A DNA stretch of 64,000 bases from Streptomyces panaciradicis (lineage in GTDB: Bacteria > Actinomycetota > Actinomycetes > Streptomycetales > Streptomycetaceae): assembly GCF_023516615.1 (NCBI RefSeq), contig NZ_JAMGBF010000106.1, forward strand, positions 1 through 64,000. Direction: 5' to 3'. The notes beneath the pieces are model-generated. The model did no database searches, was not told the origin of the DNA, and saw only the letters and a list, made by a program, of their open reading frames with translations. This document shows positions 1-10,346 of the stretch, one piece after another; position 1 is the first letter of the stretch, and every line of letters starts with the position of its first letter. The position numbers were made by a program, and so were the translations under genes.

Positions 1-232
1 CGGATCCGACTTTATCAGAAGTTTCGAGCCGGTCTGACCGGCTTCATTTCCGATTCATCGGGAGTGGCTTCGTCGAAATCGATGTTCCGAGAAGCAGACA
101 GACACTCACTGCTGCCGACCGGGTGAGACCCAGTTCCAGGCAACTGTTCGAATCTACCTCCCCTGGCGGTCCGTGTCAACGGCTCCGTTGGGGCGAGGAA
201 GAGACTAACAGCTCGGCAGGCCCCTATGCACA
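1..232. other. Left-edge non-coding stretch
   Basis: This stretch lies before the first gene and has lower GC than its surroundings. I see no gene with a plausible start and ribosome-binding site. A short hairpin (AGCCGG at about 30-35 pairing with CCGGCT at about 41-46, followed by a T-rich patch) could end a gene lying to the left. A T-loop-like string near 150 does not fold into a tRNA. Confidence 0.4.
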
Positions 233-1240
233 TCAGGCCGCCGTCGGCACCGCGGCACTTCGCTCGGCCGCCTCGACGTCCCCTGTCTCCCCTGCTCGGG
301 CGGCTCGTCCGCCCAGGACGAAGACGTAGGCCAGGAAGGTGAGCTCGGCGACGACTCCGATGCCGATGCGCGCCCAGGTGGGCAGGCCGGACGGGGTGAC
401 GAAGCCTTCGATGGCGCCCGAGACGAAGAGGACCAGGGCGAGGCCGATCGCCATGCCGATGGCGGCACGGCCTTCCTCGGCCAGGGCCGTGCGACGGGTG
501 CGCGGGCCCGGATCGACGACGGTCCAGCCGAGGCGCAGCCCAGTGCCGGCGGCCACGAAGACAGCGGTCAGTTCGAGCAGGCCGTGGGGCAGGACGAGGC
601 CGAGGAAGGTGTCGAGGCGGCCGACGGACGACATCAGGCCGAAGCCCACGCCGAGGTTGAGCATGTTCTGGAAGAGGAGCCACAGGACCGGCAGGCCCAG
701 GAAGACGCCGAGGATCAGGCACAGGGCGGCGGCCCAGGCGTTGTTCGTCCAGACCTGGGCGGCGAAGGACGCCGCGGGGTGGCTCGAGTAGTACGTCTCG
801 TACTGGCCCCCTGGGCGCGTGAGCTCCCGCAGCTCGTTGGGTGCCGCGATGGTGGCCTGGACGTCGGGGTGGGTGCCGATCCACCAACCCAGGAGGACGG
901 ACACGAGGGTGGAGAGGAGCGCGGTGGGCACCCACCAGCGGCGCGACCTGTAGACGGCCGACGGGAAGCCGTGGATGAGGAAGCGGGTGACGTCTCTCCA
1001 GGAGGCGCGCCGGGTCCCCGTCACCGCGCTCCGCGCGCGTGCCACGAGTTGGCTGAGGCGTCCGGTCAGCTGGGGGTCGGGCGCGCTGGACTGGATCAGG
1101 GAGAGATGGGTCGCCGTGCGCTGGTAGAGCGAGACGAGTTCGTCGGCCTCCGCGCCGGTGAGACGGCGCTGGCGTCCCAGGAGCGCGTCGAGGCGGTCCC
1201 ATTCGGCTCGGTGGGTCGTGACGAAGACGTCGAGGTCCAT
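233..1240 (-). CDS. SpoIIM-like (stage II sporulation protein M family) membrane protein
   Basis: This 335-residue integral membrane protein has a hydrophilic N-terminal helical region (about residues 1-95) followed by five or six membrane segments. It has the conserved loops of the SpoIIM/DUF95 family: the GTHPDVQA-like segment after TM1, then an NN(A/S)WAA segment and a NMLNLG(V/I)GFGL block around the middle, and a LPHGLLELTAVF stretch. In Bacillus SpoIIM is part of the engulfment machinery. Actinobacterial members are of unknown function and often sit beside RDD-domain proteins, as here, where the RDD gene is divergently transcribed from the adjacent 140 bp. The C-terminus is a short Ala/Glu-rich tail. 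The family call is firm. A sporulation role is not shown by the sequence. Confidence 0.85.
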   Translation of the reverse strand: MDLDVFVTTHRAEWDRLDALLGRQRRLTGAEADELVSLYQRTATHLSLIQSSAPDPQLTGRLSQLVARARSAVTGTRRASWRDVTRFLIHGFPSAVYRSRRWWVPTALLSTLVSVLLGWWIGTHPDVQATIAAPNELRELTRPGGQYETYYSSHPAASFAAQVWTNNAWAAALCLILGVFLGLPVLWLLFQNMLNLGVGFGLMSSVGRLDTFLGLVLPHGLLELTAVFVAAGTGLRLGWTVVDPGPRTRRTALAEEGRAAIGMAIGLALVLFVSGAIEGFVTPSGLPTWARIGIGVVAELTFLAYVFVLGGRAARAGETGDVEAAERSAAVPTAA

Positions 1241-1379
1241 CGGTTCGGCTGCTCCTCGGCTGTCGTCGCCGGCCCGTCGTTGGCCCGTCGTTGATGTCAG
1301 CTTGTCGTACTGCGGCGCGATGCGCCCTCAGCTTGGCAGACTGGCCGCTGCGAGGGCAGACCAGGGAAGGGCGGCGGGC

Positions 1380-2318
1380 GTGAGTGAGCTGGTGACGGGC
1401 GAGGCGGTGGCGCTGGAGCTGCGCCCCGCGAGGCTGCCCAGCAGGGCGCTCGCGGTGTTGCTGGATCTGGTGGTGGCCATGGCCGTCTACGTCGTCGTGA
1501 CCATCGCGCTGGTCGCCGCCACGGCCTCGCTGGACGACGCGGCGCAGTTCGCGGTGTCGATCGCGACGTTCGTCCTGTTGCTGGTGGGGGCGCCGATCGC
1601 GGTCGAGACCCTCAGCCACGGGCGGTCCCTGGGGAAGCTGGCGTGCGGGCTGCGGGTGGTGCGCGACGACGGCGGCCCGATCCGGTTCCGGCATGCGCTG
1701 GTCCGGGGCGCGATCGGCGTGGTGGAGATCCTGATGACGTTCGGTGTCATCGCCTGTATCGCGTCGCTCGTGTCGTCGCGCGGGCGGCGGCTCGGGGACG
1801 TGTTCGCCGGGACTCTCGTCGTACGGGAACGCGTGCCTGCCGCGCGCGCGGGGTTTCTGCCGCCGCCTCCGCCGTGGCTGGCGGGACGGTTCTCGGAGCT
1901 GGATCTGTCCGCGGTTCCCGACGGGCTGTGGCTGGCGGTGCGTCAGTACCTGACGCGGATGCATCAGCTCGACCCGCAGGTGGGGTGGGCCATGGCGGAA
2001 CGGCTGTCTTCCGACCTGGCCGCTCGTACGGGCACTCCCGTTCCGCAGGGTGTGCCGCCGACGGTCTATCTCGCCGCCGTCATGCAGGAGCGGCAGGCCC
2101 GCGAGGTGCGGCGGACCGTCGGGAACGGTGCGGTGACCGGTCCTGCTCCGGCGGCGCCGTACGAGCCCCGGCGCGCCCAGCCGCCGTACCAGCCTCGTCC
2201 CACCGAGTCGCCGTACCAGCCCCGGCCTGCCGTGCCGGCGGACGCGCCGCCTGTCGAGCGTCCTGCGACGGAGGCCCCGGGGAAGACGGGGTCGACCGGG
2301 TTCGTGCCGCCGGCCTAG
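1380..2318 (+). CDS. RDD family membrane protein with proline-rich tail
   Basis: This product is about 312 residues long. The RDD domain (residues about 15-150) has the typical first segment 'RLPSRALAVLLDLVVAMAVY' with the R..D pair, a second and third membrane helix, and the cytoplasmic 'G.SLGKLACGLRVVRDDGG' loop. The second half is soluble and ends in repeated YQPRP-type proline-rich units (about residues 255-300). I chose the GTG at 1380 because the residues following it begin the conserved domain region; upstream in-frame starts overlap the divergent gene. The function of RDD proteins is poorly defined; some are ion or proton transporters. Divergent pairing with a SpoIIM-like gene is common in actinobacteria. 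Confidence 0.85.
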   Translation: MSELVTGEAVALELRPARLPSRALAVLLDLVVAMAVYVVVTIALVAATASLDDAAQFAVSIATFVLLLVGAPIAVETLSHGRSLGKLACGLRVVRDDGGPIRFRHALVRGAIGVVEILMTFGVIACIASLVSSRGRRLGDVFAGTLVVRERVPAARAGFLPPPPPWLAGRFSELDLSAVPDGLWLAVRQYLTRMHQLDPQVGWAMAERLSSDLAARTGTPVPQGVPPTVYLAAVMQERQAREVRRTVGNGAVTGPAPAAPYEPRRAQPPYQPRPTESPYQPRPAVPADAPPVERPATEAPGKTGSTGFVPPA

Positions 2319-2330
2319 TCGAAGGCTCGG

Positions 2331-2945
2331 TCAGAGGAAGGTCGACGGTGGTGACTCGAGGTGTTCCAGCTCGATTCCGGGCGCCGCGAGCACCACGTCC
2401 CCGGCGATGTGCACGGTGTGCTGCTCGCCCGTGTCCAGGGCTGTGACCTGGTATTCGTCCACGGTCAGAGGGCCGTTGTCAGTGGCGTGTGCTTCTCTGT
2501 TGCGCAAGGTCCAGGACTGGTCCACGGTGCGCGGGGCGAGGACGGGGTCCGTGAAGGCGACGAGGCGTACGCGGGTTGCGGAGGCGGAAGGGGTGAGGCG
2601 CAGAAGACGGGTGAGGGCGATGAGGAACGCGGGGGACGTGCCGGTGAAGGCGTGGGCGCGCACATTGCCTTCGGTGGCGTGAGCTCCGGTGGAGTCCGTA
2701 CGGACCCAGGTGACGCCGTCCAACGCGGCGCCGCGCACCTGCCAGCCGGCGGCGTGGAGCTCCAGGCGGATGGGGCGGCCGAGTTCGTCGAGGGTGAGGT
2801 CGACGGAGCCGTGGTGGTTGCCCGCGGGGGTGGTCAGCTGGGAGACGTAACGCCAGCCGGAAGGGCCGGGGGCGCAGTGGAAGTGCTCTTCTGCGAGGAG
2901 GGTGTGGTCGTGCGGATCGTGGAGCGAATAACGGCCGCGGGGCAT
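2331..2945 (-). CDS. Conserved hypothetical protein
   Basis: This 204-residue soluble protein has no signal peptide or membrane segment. I do not recognise a catalytic motif. It is rich in beta-strand-like alternation (for example repeated V.L.L and T.R.R.V.F patterns), which suggests a beta-barrel lipid- or glycolipid-binding fold, but that is inference only. It converges on the RDD gene with a 12 bp gap and lies downstream of ahcY on the same strand, separated by about 100 bp that contain a strong terminator hairpin, so it is probably transcribed on its own. Confidence 0.7.
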   Translation of the reverse strand: MPRGRYSLHDPHDHTLLAEEHFHCAPGPSGWRYVSQLTTPAGNHHGSVDLTLDELGRPIRLELHAAGWQVRGAALDGVTWVRTDSTGAHATEGNVRAHAFTGTSPAFLIALTRLLRLTPSASATRVRLVAFTDPVLAPRTVDQSWTLRNREAHATDNGPLTVDEYQVTALDTGEQHTVHIAGDVVLAAPGIELEHLESPPSTFL

Positions 2946-2999
2946 GAGGGTCCTGGATCTTGACGAGCCGGTCCGGCCTGCGGGCCACGGGACCGAAGG

Positions 3000-3034
3000 G
3001 GCAGGCCCCCGACACGGGGGTGCGGGGGCCTGCC
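3000..3034 (-). terminator. Terminator hairpin after ahcY
   Basis: A perfect 12 bp inverted repeat (GGCAGGCCCCCG at 3000-3011 with CGGGGGCCTGCC at 3023-3034) and an 11-nt loop begin 14 bp past the ahcY stop. No long T-tract follows, which is usual for streptomycete terminators. Confidence 0.65.
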
Positions 3035-3047
3035 TCGGAGGTGGTGC

Positions 3048-4505
<1,458 letters not shown>

Positions 4506-4784
4506 TGCGAGCTGCTCCTCGGGGTTGGGGCGAGGTGGGTACGGCTGGTCTGCGCGGCGGCGGACACAGGGGTGCCCGAGAAGAGGACACAGGCATGCCC
4601 GCGTGCGCGCAGCGCAGTCCGTCGGAGGCCCTCTCTCCCTCGGTCGGTCCGCTGTGGGACCGCCCGACCGCCATCAGCAGCGACGTCTGGCTCCACTCCA
4701 AGCTACACCGGCCGGGCCGACCACCCCAGTCCGCCTCCGGACAGATCGAGCCGATCGCGGTCCGGAAAGCGGGAGCCGAGCCCG

Positions 4785-5765
4785 TCAGTGGCCGGCCGGA
4801 TGGGGCGCGGGGCCGCCGGGCGTGGCCTCCCGGTCGGGGCCCTTGGCGGCCTCGGCCTCGCTGTAGATGTCGGGTTCGAGGTAGATGACGCGCGCGATGG
4901 GGACCGCGGCGCGGATGCGGGCCTCGGCGGCGTTGATGGCGGAGGCGACCTCGGCGGCCGTGTCGTCGTGCTGGACGGCGATCTTGGCCGCGATCAGCAG
5001 TTCCTCGGGGCCGAGGTGGAGCGTGCGCATGTGGATGATGCCGGTGACCGTGTCGCCGTCGACGACGGCTTCCTCGATCTTCCTGACCTCCTCGACGCCC
5101 GCGGCCTCGCCGAGCAGGAGCGACTTGGTCTCGGCGGCGAGGACGAGGGCGATGGAGACGAGCAGGACGCCGATGCAGACGGTGCCGATGCCGTCCCAGA
5201 CGCCGTCGCCGGTGAGCAGGGCCAGGCCGACGCCGCCGAGGGCGAGGACCAGACCGATCAGCGCGCCGAAGTCCTCCAGCAGGACGACGGGCAGCTCGGG
5301 CGCCTTGGCGCGGCGGATGAACTGCGACCAGGACAGCTTGCCCCGCAGTTCGTTCGACTCCTTGATGGCCGTCTTGAAGGAGAAGCCCTCGGCGATGATC
5401 GCGAAGAAGAGGACGCCCACCGGCCAGTACCAGTGCTCCAGTTCGTGCGGGTGGCGGATCTTCTCGTAGCCCTCGTAGATGGCGAACATGCCGCCGATGG
5501 AGAACAGGACGATGGAGACCAGGAAGGCGTAGATGTACCGCTCGCGGCCGTAGCCGAAGGGGTGCTGCGGGGTCGCCTCGCGCTGGGCCTTCTTGCCGCC
5601 GATCAGCAGCAGGAACTGGTTGCCGGAGTCGGCGAGGGAGTGGACCCCCTCGGCGAGCATCGAGGACGAGCCACTGAACGCGAACGCAACGAATTTCGAT
5701 GCCGCGATCGCGAGGTTGGCGCCGAGTGCCGCCACGATCGCCCTGGTGCCGCCTGACGCGCTCAT
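4785..5765 (-). CDS. Cation diffusion facilitator (CDF) family metal transporter
   Basis: This 326-residue inner-membrane transporter is predicted to export a divalent metal (Zn, Fe, Mn or Co) in exchange for protons. Six membrane helices occupy about residues 10-215. The first metal site appears in TM2 as H-S-L-A-D within 'AEGVHSLADSGNQ'. The TM5 equivalent reads E-D-F-G-A rather than H-D, which is a variant site and may change metal choice. A C-terminal cytoplasmic metal-sensing domain (about 225-310) carries 'H.RTLHLGPEELL'. I chose the ATG at 5765 because the family begins close to 'RAIVAALGANLAIA'; longer in-frame starts upstream add a basic tail of non-conserved sequence. It lies between ahcY and manA, all on one strand. 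Confidence 0.88.
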   Translation of the reverse strand: MSASGGTRAIVAALGANLAIAASKFVAFAFSGSSSMLAEGVHSLADSGNQFLLLIGGKKAQREATPQHPFGYGRERYIYAFLVSIVLFSIGGMFAIYEGYEKIRHPHELEHWYWPVGVLFFAIIAEGFSFKTAIKESNELRGKLSWSQFIRRAKAPELPVVLLEDFGALIGLVLALGGVGLALLTGDGVWDGIGTVCIGVLLVSIALVLAAETKSLLLGEAAGVEEVRKIEEAVVDGDTVTGIIHMRTLHLGPEELLIAAKIAVQHDDTAAEVASAINAAEARIRAAVPIARVIYLEPDIYSEAEAAKGPDREATPGGPAPHPAGH

Positions 5766-5888
5766 GTGTCCGCGTTGTCCCTTCGCCTTCGTACGTGTAC
5801 GCCGTCCAGGGCCTTTGCCCGTCCTTTGCCGGTGGGCCATTGTTGCAGCCCGGACCGGCGACGGCTCGTCAGGTACCCACAACCCCGG

Positions 5889-7040
5889 TCATACGATCAC
5901 AGTGGCGCGGAAGACGGTGCCCGCACCGGACACCTCGGCCTTCTCGCCCGCGGGGACGAACACGGAGGTGCCCGGGGTCAGTTCCTCCTCCCCCGCCCGT
6001 ACCGAACCGGCCGTGCACAGCAGGATCTGCGGGGTCTCGCGGGTGAGGTGGTGGGGGGTGCCGCCCTCGGGGAGGACGTACCGCGACAGCCGGAACTCGT
6101 CGATCGGGGTCTCGTAGACCTCCTCGCCGTCCGGGGACGCCTCGGGGCGCAGGACGCCCGGGTCGCTCGCCTCGAAACGGACGACGCGCAGGAGTTCGGG
6201 GACGTCGACGTGCTTGGGGGTCAGGCCGCAGCGCAGGACGTTGTCGGAGTTGGCCATGATCTCGACGCCGAGGCCGCTGAGGTAGGCGTGCGGGATGCCG
6301 GCGCCGAGGAAGAGCGCCTCGCCCGGCTGCAGGCGCACGTGGTTGAGGAGCATCGCGGCGATCACGCCCGGGTCGCCCGGGTAGTGGTGGGCGATCTCGG
6401 CGTAGGGGGCGTACGGGCCGCCCAGGCGGGCGCAGGCGGAGGCGGTCTCGTGGACCGTGTGGCGCATCTCCTCGGGGTCGGCCGTGAGGATCGCGGTGAG
6501 GACCTCGCGCAGGGCCGCGTCCTCGGGGTGGGCGTGGAGCAGGTCGACGTAGGGCTTGAGGGAGTCGACGCCGAGGCCGTCGAGGAGTCCGGCCGCCCGC
6601 AGCGGGTCGCGGAAGCCGCACAGTCCGTCGAACTCGGTGAGCGCGCAGATGAGTTCGGGCTTGTGGTTGGCGTCCTTGTAGTTGCGGTGGGGGGCGTCGA
6701 CGGGAATGCTCCGGCGCTCCTCGTCCGCGTACCCCTCCTTCGCCTGCGCCAGGTCGGGGTGGACCTGGAGGGAGAGCGGGGCGCCCGCGGCGAGGATCTT
6801 CAGGAGGAAGGGCAGGCGGGGGCCGAACCGGGCGACGGCCTCGGGGCCCAGTTCCCTCTCCGGGGCCGCGTCGATCACCTCCACCAGGGTGCCGCGTGCG
6901 GTGCGCGAGGGGGCACCGGGGTGGGCGCCCATCCACATCTCCGCCTGGGGTTCACCGCTCGGTTCGACGCCGAGAAGGGCGGGGATGGCGGTGGTGGAGC
7001 CCCAGGCGTAGGGGCGGATGGTGTTGTCCAGGCGGTCCAT
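5889..7040 (-). CDS. manA: Mannose-6-phosphate isomerase, class I
   Basis: This enzyme of about 383 residues interconverts fructose-6-phosphate and mannose-6-phosphate, the first step to GDP-mannose. A cupin-type zinc site is visible: 'PLSLQVHPD' supplies Gln and His, and 'DANHKPELICALTEF' matches the conserved K-P-E motif. The C-terminal cupin has 'FLGAGIPHAYLSGLGVEIMANSDNVLRCGLT' features of the family (G-x-P-H-A and the M-A-N-S-D-N block). I chose the ATG at 7040 ('MDRLDNTIRPYAWGST') over an upstream in-frame ATG because it has a GAGA purine run before it and starts the conserved domain. It is followed in the block by the SIS-domain isomerase, Trm112-like and manB genes on the same strand, so the pathway genes are grouped. 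Confidence 0.95.
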   Translation of the reverse strand: MDRLDNTIRPYAWGSTTAIPALLGVEPSGEPQAEMWMGAHPGAPSRTARGTLVEVIDAAPERELGPEAVARFGPRLPFLLKILAAGAPLSLQVHPDLAQAKEGYADEERRSIPVDAPHRNYKDANHKPELICALTEFDGLCGFRDPLRAAGLLDGLGVDSLKPYVDLLHAHPEDAALREVLTAILTADPEEMRHTVHETASACARLGGPYAPYAEIAHHYPGDPGVIAAMLLNHVRLQPGEALFLGAGIPHAYLSGLGVEIMANSDNVLRCGLTPKHVDVPELLRVVRFEASDPGVLRPEASPDGEEVYETPIDEFRLSRYVLPEGGTPHHLTRETPQILLCTAGSVRAGEEELTPGTSVFVPAGEKAEVSGAGTVFRATVIV

Positions 7041-7110
7041 GCGGTTCTCTCTGCCGGTCGATCGGTACGCGCGTGCGTGCACGGCGGTTTTCAGTGCGCA
7101 GGCGTCAAGA

Positions 7111-8238
7111 TCAGGCCCCCGAGGCGAGCGCCAGGTAAACGGCGGCGAAATCCGTGATGGCGATCAGTTCGGCGAGGGTCTCCAGCTCGTCCCCGGGCTC
7201 CGGCTCGAGTTCGCTGATCGGTGTGTCGTGGCTGAGGGCCAGGTCACGGGCGGCCGGGGCGGCGGTGAGGCCGCCGATCGGGCGGTCGCGCAGCAGCACC
7301 ACGCGCGCGTGCAGGGCGGGCGGCTCGTCCACCCGGTCGCGGAAGAAGTCGTCCGGGTCGGCGCTCGCGGCGAGCGGGCCGGCGAGCAGCGCGCTGTGCG
7401 CGGCGAGGGCCTCGGGGAGTTCCGCGACGACGGCGGGGGTGCCGGACAGTTCGGCGAGGGCCGCGGCGAAGCGACGGCCGGCGGGGCCCGCGGAGACGCC
7501 CTCGGTCCAGACGATCGGCAGGGCGTCGGCGAGTTCGGCGGCGAGCGTCTTGGCGGGGTTGCTGTAGGTCGCGATGGCGGGCCCGCAGCGCTCGGCGACC
7601 TGGTCGAGGCGGTCGGCGACCTTCTCCACGGCGTCCGGCGGGGCGGAGAGCAGACCGGTGCGGTCCAGCAGCGCGAGAAGGGGCGTGAGCAGCGCCCACA
7701 GCACGCCGGGGGCGGACGCGGCGAGCGGTTCGTCCTGCTCGTACGGGGCCGTCGCCATCGGTACGAAGAGGCCGTGGGCGCCCGCCACCGCCTCCACGAG
7801 CGGGGTGTGGGAGGGGGCGACGGCGACGACGGTGCAGCCGCGGCGGTAGGCCGACTCGGCGAGCAGGGACAGGCCCGGCTCGGTGCCGTCGGGGGTGGTG
7901 ATCAGGAGCAGGTCGACCGAACCGGCCCAGCCCGGGAGTTCCCAGCGCAGGGCGCCTGCCGCGGGGGCCACACCGGTGGGGGCGAGGCGGATGACGGGGC
8001 TGCCGGGGCCGGCGAGGGTGCCGAGGAGGTCGGCGGCGCAGATGGCCGCGGCGCCGGGGCCCGCGATGAGGACGGCGCGGGGGCGGCCGTCCGGCTTGAG
8101 GTCGTGGACGCCTGCCTCGGCGGCGTGCCGGGCGGCGGTGCGGACGCGGGCGCCCGCCTCGGCCGCGCCGCGCAGAAGGCCGCGGCGGTCGGCCTCCGAG
8201 AGGGCCTCGGGGGTGTCGAGCAGCGATTCGTCGAGCAT
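7111..8238 (-). CDS. SIS-domain phosphosugar isomerase-like protein
   Basis: This 375-residue protein is related to bifunctional phosphoglucose/phosphomannose isomerases and to the TobH-like protein adjacent to manA in mycobacteria. An N-terminal SIS half (about 45-180) has 'AVLIAGPGAAAICAADLLG' and 'LLLITTPDGTEPGLSLLAE' segments. The second half (about 215-370) contains 'VWTEGVSAGPAGRRFAAAL' with the family's substrate-binding region. The usual S-x-S/N phosphate-loop signatures are weak, so catalytic activity is uncertain. It sits between manA and manB with short gaps, so a role in mannose phosphate supply is likely but inferred. The start ATG is at the edge of a 140 bp gap after the small Trm112-like gene. 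Confidence 0.8.
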   Translation of the reverse strand: MLDESLLDTPEALSEADRRGLLRGAAEAGARVRTAARHAAEAGVHDLKPDGRPRAVLIAGPGAAAICAADLLGTLAGPGSPVIRLAPTGVAPAAGALRWELPGWAGSVDLLLITTPDGTEPGLSLLAESAYRRGCTVVAVAPSHTPLVEAVAGAHGLFVPMATAPYEQDEPLAASAPGVLWALLTPLLALLDRTGLLSAPPDAVEKVADRLDQVAERCGPAIATYSNPAKTLAAELADALPIVWTEGVSAGPAGRRFAAALAELSGTPAVVAELPEALAAHSALLAGPLAASADPDDFFRDRVDEPPALHARVVLLRDRPIGGLTAAPAARDLALSHDTPISELEPEPGDELETLAELIAITDFAAVYLALASGA

Positions 8239-8379
8239 GGGGCGGCAGCCTCCGATCGCCGGTCCCTGGGGGCGGCGGGCTTGGGGGGTGCGTGCGGCGG
8301 ACGGTGTCCTGCTGCGGGGTCTGGTGTGGGGTCTGTCGTGGCGCGGTCGTGCTGCGCGGGTGAGGCGGTGTCTCCCGGG

Positions 8380-8550
8380 TCAGGCGGGGCGGCGGGCCTC
8401 GTCGACGAGGAGGACGGGGATGCCGTCGCGGACGGGGTAGGCCAGGCCGCAGTCCTGGCCGGTGCAGATCAGCTCGGTGTCCTGCTCCTTGAGGGGGGCG
8501 TGGCAGGCCGGGCAGGCGAGGATCTCCAGGAGGCCGGATTCGAGCGGCAT
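8380..8550 (-). CDS. Trm112 family small zinc-ribbon protein
   Basis: This 56-residue protein was translated directly from the minus strand. It has a zinc-ribbon-like arrangement with 'LACPACHAPL' near the N-terminus and 'CTGQDCGLAYPVRDGIPVLL' in the second half; the final Y-P-V-R-D-G-I-P-V is a hallmark of Trm112/YcaR proteins. Trm112 proteins act as small partners or stabilisers of methyltransferases in eukaryotes; bacterial members are uncharacterised. It lies between the SIS isomerase and manB genes, a position widely kept in actinobacteria, which hints at a partner role for the mannose enzymes, although this is inference. Confidence 0.88.
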   Translation of the reverse strand: MPLESGLLEILACPACHAPLKEQDTELICTGQDCGLAYPVRDGIPVLLVDEARRPA

Positions 8551-8681
8551 GGGGTGTCCCTTCGGGGCGGGTACGCGTGCGCGTGGCTGTGCGTCGGCTT
8601 GTGCGGATGTGCCTGGTCAGGGTACCGCCGTGGGGGGCGGCTCGGTGGGGGTCGGGGCGGGGGTGGGTGGGCGGTGGGCGT

Positions 8682-8701
8682 CGGGGGTTTTCTCGCCCCC
8701 G
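8682..8701 (-). terminator. Possible terminator downstream of manB
   Basis: This hairpin has a 6 bp perfect stem (CGGGGG / CCCCCG) with an 8-nt A/T-containing loop, inside very GC-rich DNA about 160 bp past the manB stop. It is short, so support is modest. Confidence 0.35.
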
Positions 8702-8724
8702 CCGCCCCTACCCGTCCCGTCCTT

Positions 8725-8793
8725 CAGGGGGCCCCGCCCCCTGGACCCCCGTCGGCCCTGAAGGGGCCTTGTCCTCAAACGCCGGACGGGCTG
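8725..8793. repeat. Dispersed intergenic repeat, copy A
   Basis: This 69 bp element is identical at 66 of 69 positions to 23487-23555. It starts with a small GC hairpin (AGGGGG..CCCCCT), continues with 'CTGGACCCCCGTCGGCCCTG' and ends with 'CTCAAACGCCGGACGGGCTG'. I recall this sequence as common between genes in Streptomyces. It has no coding capacity. Confidence 0.8.
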
Positions 8794-8860
8794 GAATGCG
8801 CGGGCCTCGTCCTCGGGCGCCGGACGGCCAGAAGAGCACCCGACGGGCCGAAAAGCGGCC

Positions 8861-10225
8861 TCATCCTCGGATGATCGCCAGGGCCTCGTCGCGGACCTTC
8901 GTCATCGTCGCCTCGTCGCGGGCCTCCGCGTTGAGGCGGAGGAGGGGTTCCGTGTTGGACGGGCGGACGTTGAACCACCAGTCGGTGGAGGTGACCGTCA
9001 GGCCGTCGAGCTCGTCCAGGGTGATGTCCTCGCGGCCGGCGTAGGCGGCCTTGATGGCGGCCACGCGGTCCGCCTGGTCGGCGACCGTGGAGTTGATCTC
9101 GCAGGAGCCCACGTAGCGGTCGTACTCGGCGACCAGGGCGGACAGGGGGTCGTCCTGGCCGCCCAGGGCCGCGAGGACGTGCAGGGCCGCCAGCATGCCG
9201 GTGTCGGCGTTCCAGAAGTCCTTGAAGTAGTAGTGCGCCGAGTGCTCGCCGCCGAAGATCGCGCCGGAGGTGGCCATCTCGGCCTTGATGAAGGAGTGGC
9301 CGACCCGGGTGCGGACCGGGGTGCCGCCGTGCTCCCGGACCACCTCGGGGACCGACCAGGACGTGATCAGGTTGTGGATGATCACGCCCTTGCCGCCGTT
9401 GCGCGCCAGTTCGCGTGCGGCGACCAGCGCCGTGACGGCGGACGGGGACACCGGCTCGCCGCGCTCGTCGACCACGAAGCAGCGGTCCGCGTCGCCGTCG
9501 AAGGCGAGGCCGAGGTCGGCGCCCTCCGCGCGGACGCGCTGCTGGAGGTCCACCAGGTTCGCCGGGTCCAGCGGGTTCGCCTCGTGGTTGGGGAACGTGC
9601 CGTCGAGTTCGAAGTACATCGGCACGAGGGTCAGGGGCAGGCCCTCGAACACCGTGGGGACGGTGTGGCCGCCCATGCCGTTGCCCGCGTCGACGACGAC
9701 CTTCAGGGGGCGGATCGAGGTCAGGTCGACGAGGGAGCGGAGGTGGGCCGCGTAGTCGGACAACGTGTCGCGCCGGGTGATCGTTCCCGCCTCGGCCGCC
9801 TGTTGCGGAGCGCCCGACTCCGTCCACCGCTCGACGAGTGCGCGGATCTCGGACAGGCCCGTGTCCTGGCCGACCGGTGCCGCGCCGGCGCGGCACAACT
9901 TGATGCCGTTGTACTGGGCCGGGTTGTGCGAGGCGGTGAACATCGCGCCCGGCAGGTCCAGTGCGCCGGAGGCGTAGTAGAGCTGGTCCGTCGAGCACAG
10001 GCCGATCTCGGTCACGTCGGCGCCCTGCCCGGCCGCCCCGCGCGCGAAGGCCCGCGACAGACCGGGGGACGAGGGCCGCATGTCGTGGCCGACGACGATC
10101 GCGCGCGCCCGGGTCACCTGGACGAAGGCCGCCCCGAAGAGCTCGGCCAGTGACTCGTCCCACTGGTCCGGGACCACCCCGCGCACGTCGTACGCCTTCA
10201 CGATCTGTGACAGATCAGCAGCCAC
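8861..10225 (-). CDS. manB: Phosphomannomutase
   Basis: This alpha-D-phosphohexomutase of about 454 residues converts mannose-6-phosphate to mannose-1-phosphate for GDP-mannose. All four active-site loops are present: the phosphoserine loop T-A-S-H-N-P, the Mg loop D-G-D-A-D-R, the sugar-binding loop 'GGEHSAHYYF' and the phosphate-binding loop R-P-S-N-T-E-P near the C-terminus. I prefer the GTG at 10225, because GGAGGG lies 6 nt before it; a TTG two codons upstream is too close to that site. With manA (5889-7040) and manC (23614-24696) it completes the GDP-mannose route in this window. Confidence 0.95.
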   Translation of the reverse strand: MAADLSQIVKAYDVRGVVPDQWDESLAELFGAAFVQVTRARAIVVGHDMRPSSPGLSRAFARGAAGQGADVTEIGLCSTDQLYYASGALDLPGAMFTASHNPAQYNGIKLCRAGAAPVGQDTGLSEIRALVERWTESGAPQQAAEAGTITRRDTLSDYAAHLRSLVDLTSIRPLKVVVDAGNGMGGHTVPTVFEGLPLTLVPMYFELDGTFPNHEANPLDPANLVDLQQRVRAEGADLGLAFDGDADRCFVVDERGEPVSPSAVTALVAARELARNGGKGVIIHNLITSWSVPEVVREHGGTPVRTRVGHSFIKAEMATSGAIFGGEHSAHYYFKDFWNADTGMLAALHVLAALGGQDDPLSALVAEYDRYVGSCEINSTVADQADRVAAIKAAYAGREDITLDELDGLTVTSTDWWFNVRPSNTEPLLRLNAEARDEATMTKVRDEALAIIRG

Positions 10226-10346
10226 GGCCAACCCTCCTGGAGTCCTGTCGGTGGCCCCAAACTACCCGCACCGGACGGCCGTGCGGTGCACGGACTCCGA
10301 CCGGGTACCTCGGCCGTAACCTCAGGTCAGAGCAGGGTAAGAACGC

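Larger units (their letters stand above)
8551..8860. other. Intergenic DNA with terminator-like hairpin and dispersed repeat
   Basis: This 310 bp gap between the Trm112-like gene and manB holds no gene. It contains a G/C-rich stretch with a hairpin at 8682-8701 and a 69 bp element at 8725-8793 that recurs at 23487-23555. A shorter, decayed copy of the 'GGGCCTCGTCCTC..GCCGGACGG' part follows at about 8802-8830, and another fragment runs up to the manB stop. Confidence 0.7.

Noticed and set aside
120..180. A tRNA-like T-loop (GTTCGAATCT) near the left edge
   Set aside because: No acceptor, D or anticodon stems can be drawn around it.
4506..4700. A possible SAH riboswitch upstream of ahcY
   Set aside because: A CCGAGGAGC string resembles part of the SAH aptamer, but it is the ribosome-binding site next to the ATG and the rest of the pseudoknot is not present.
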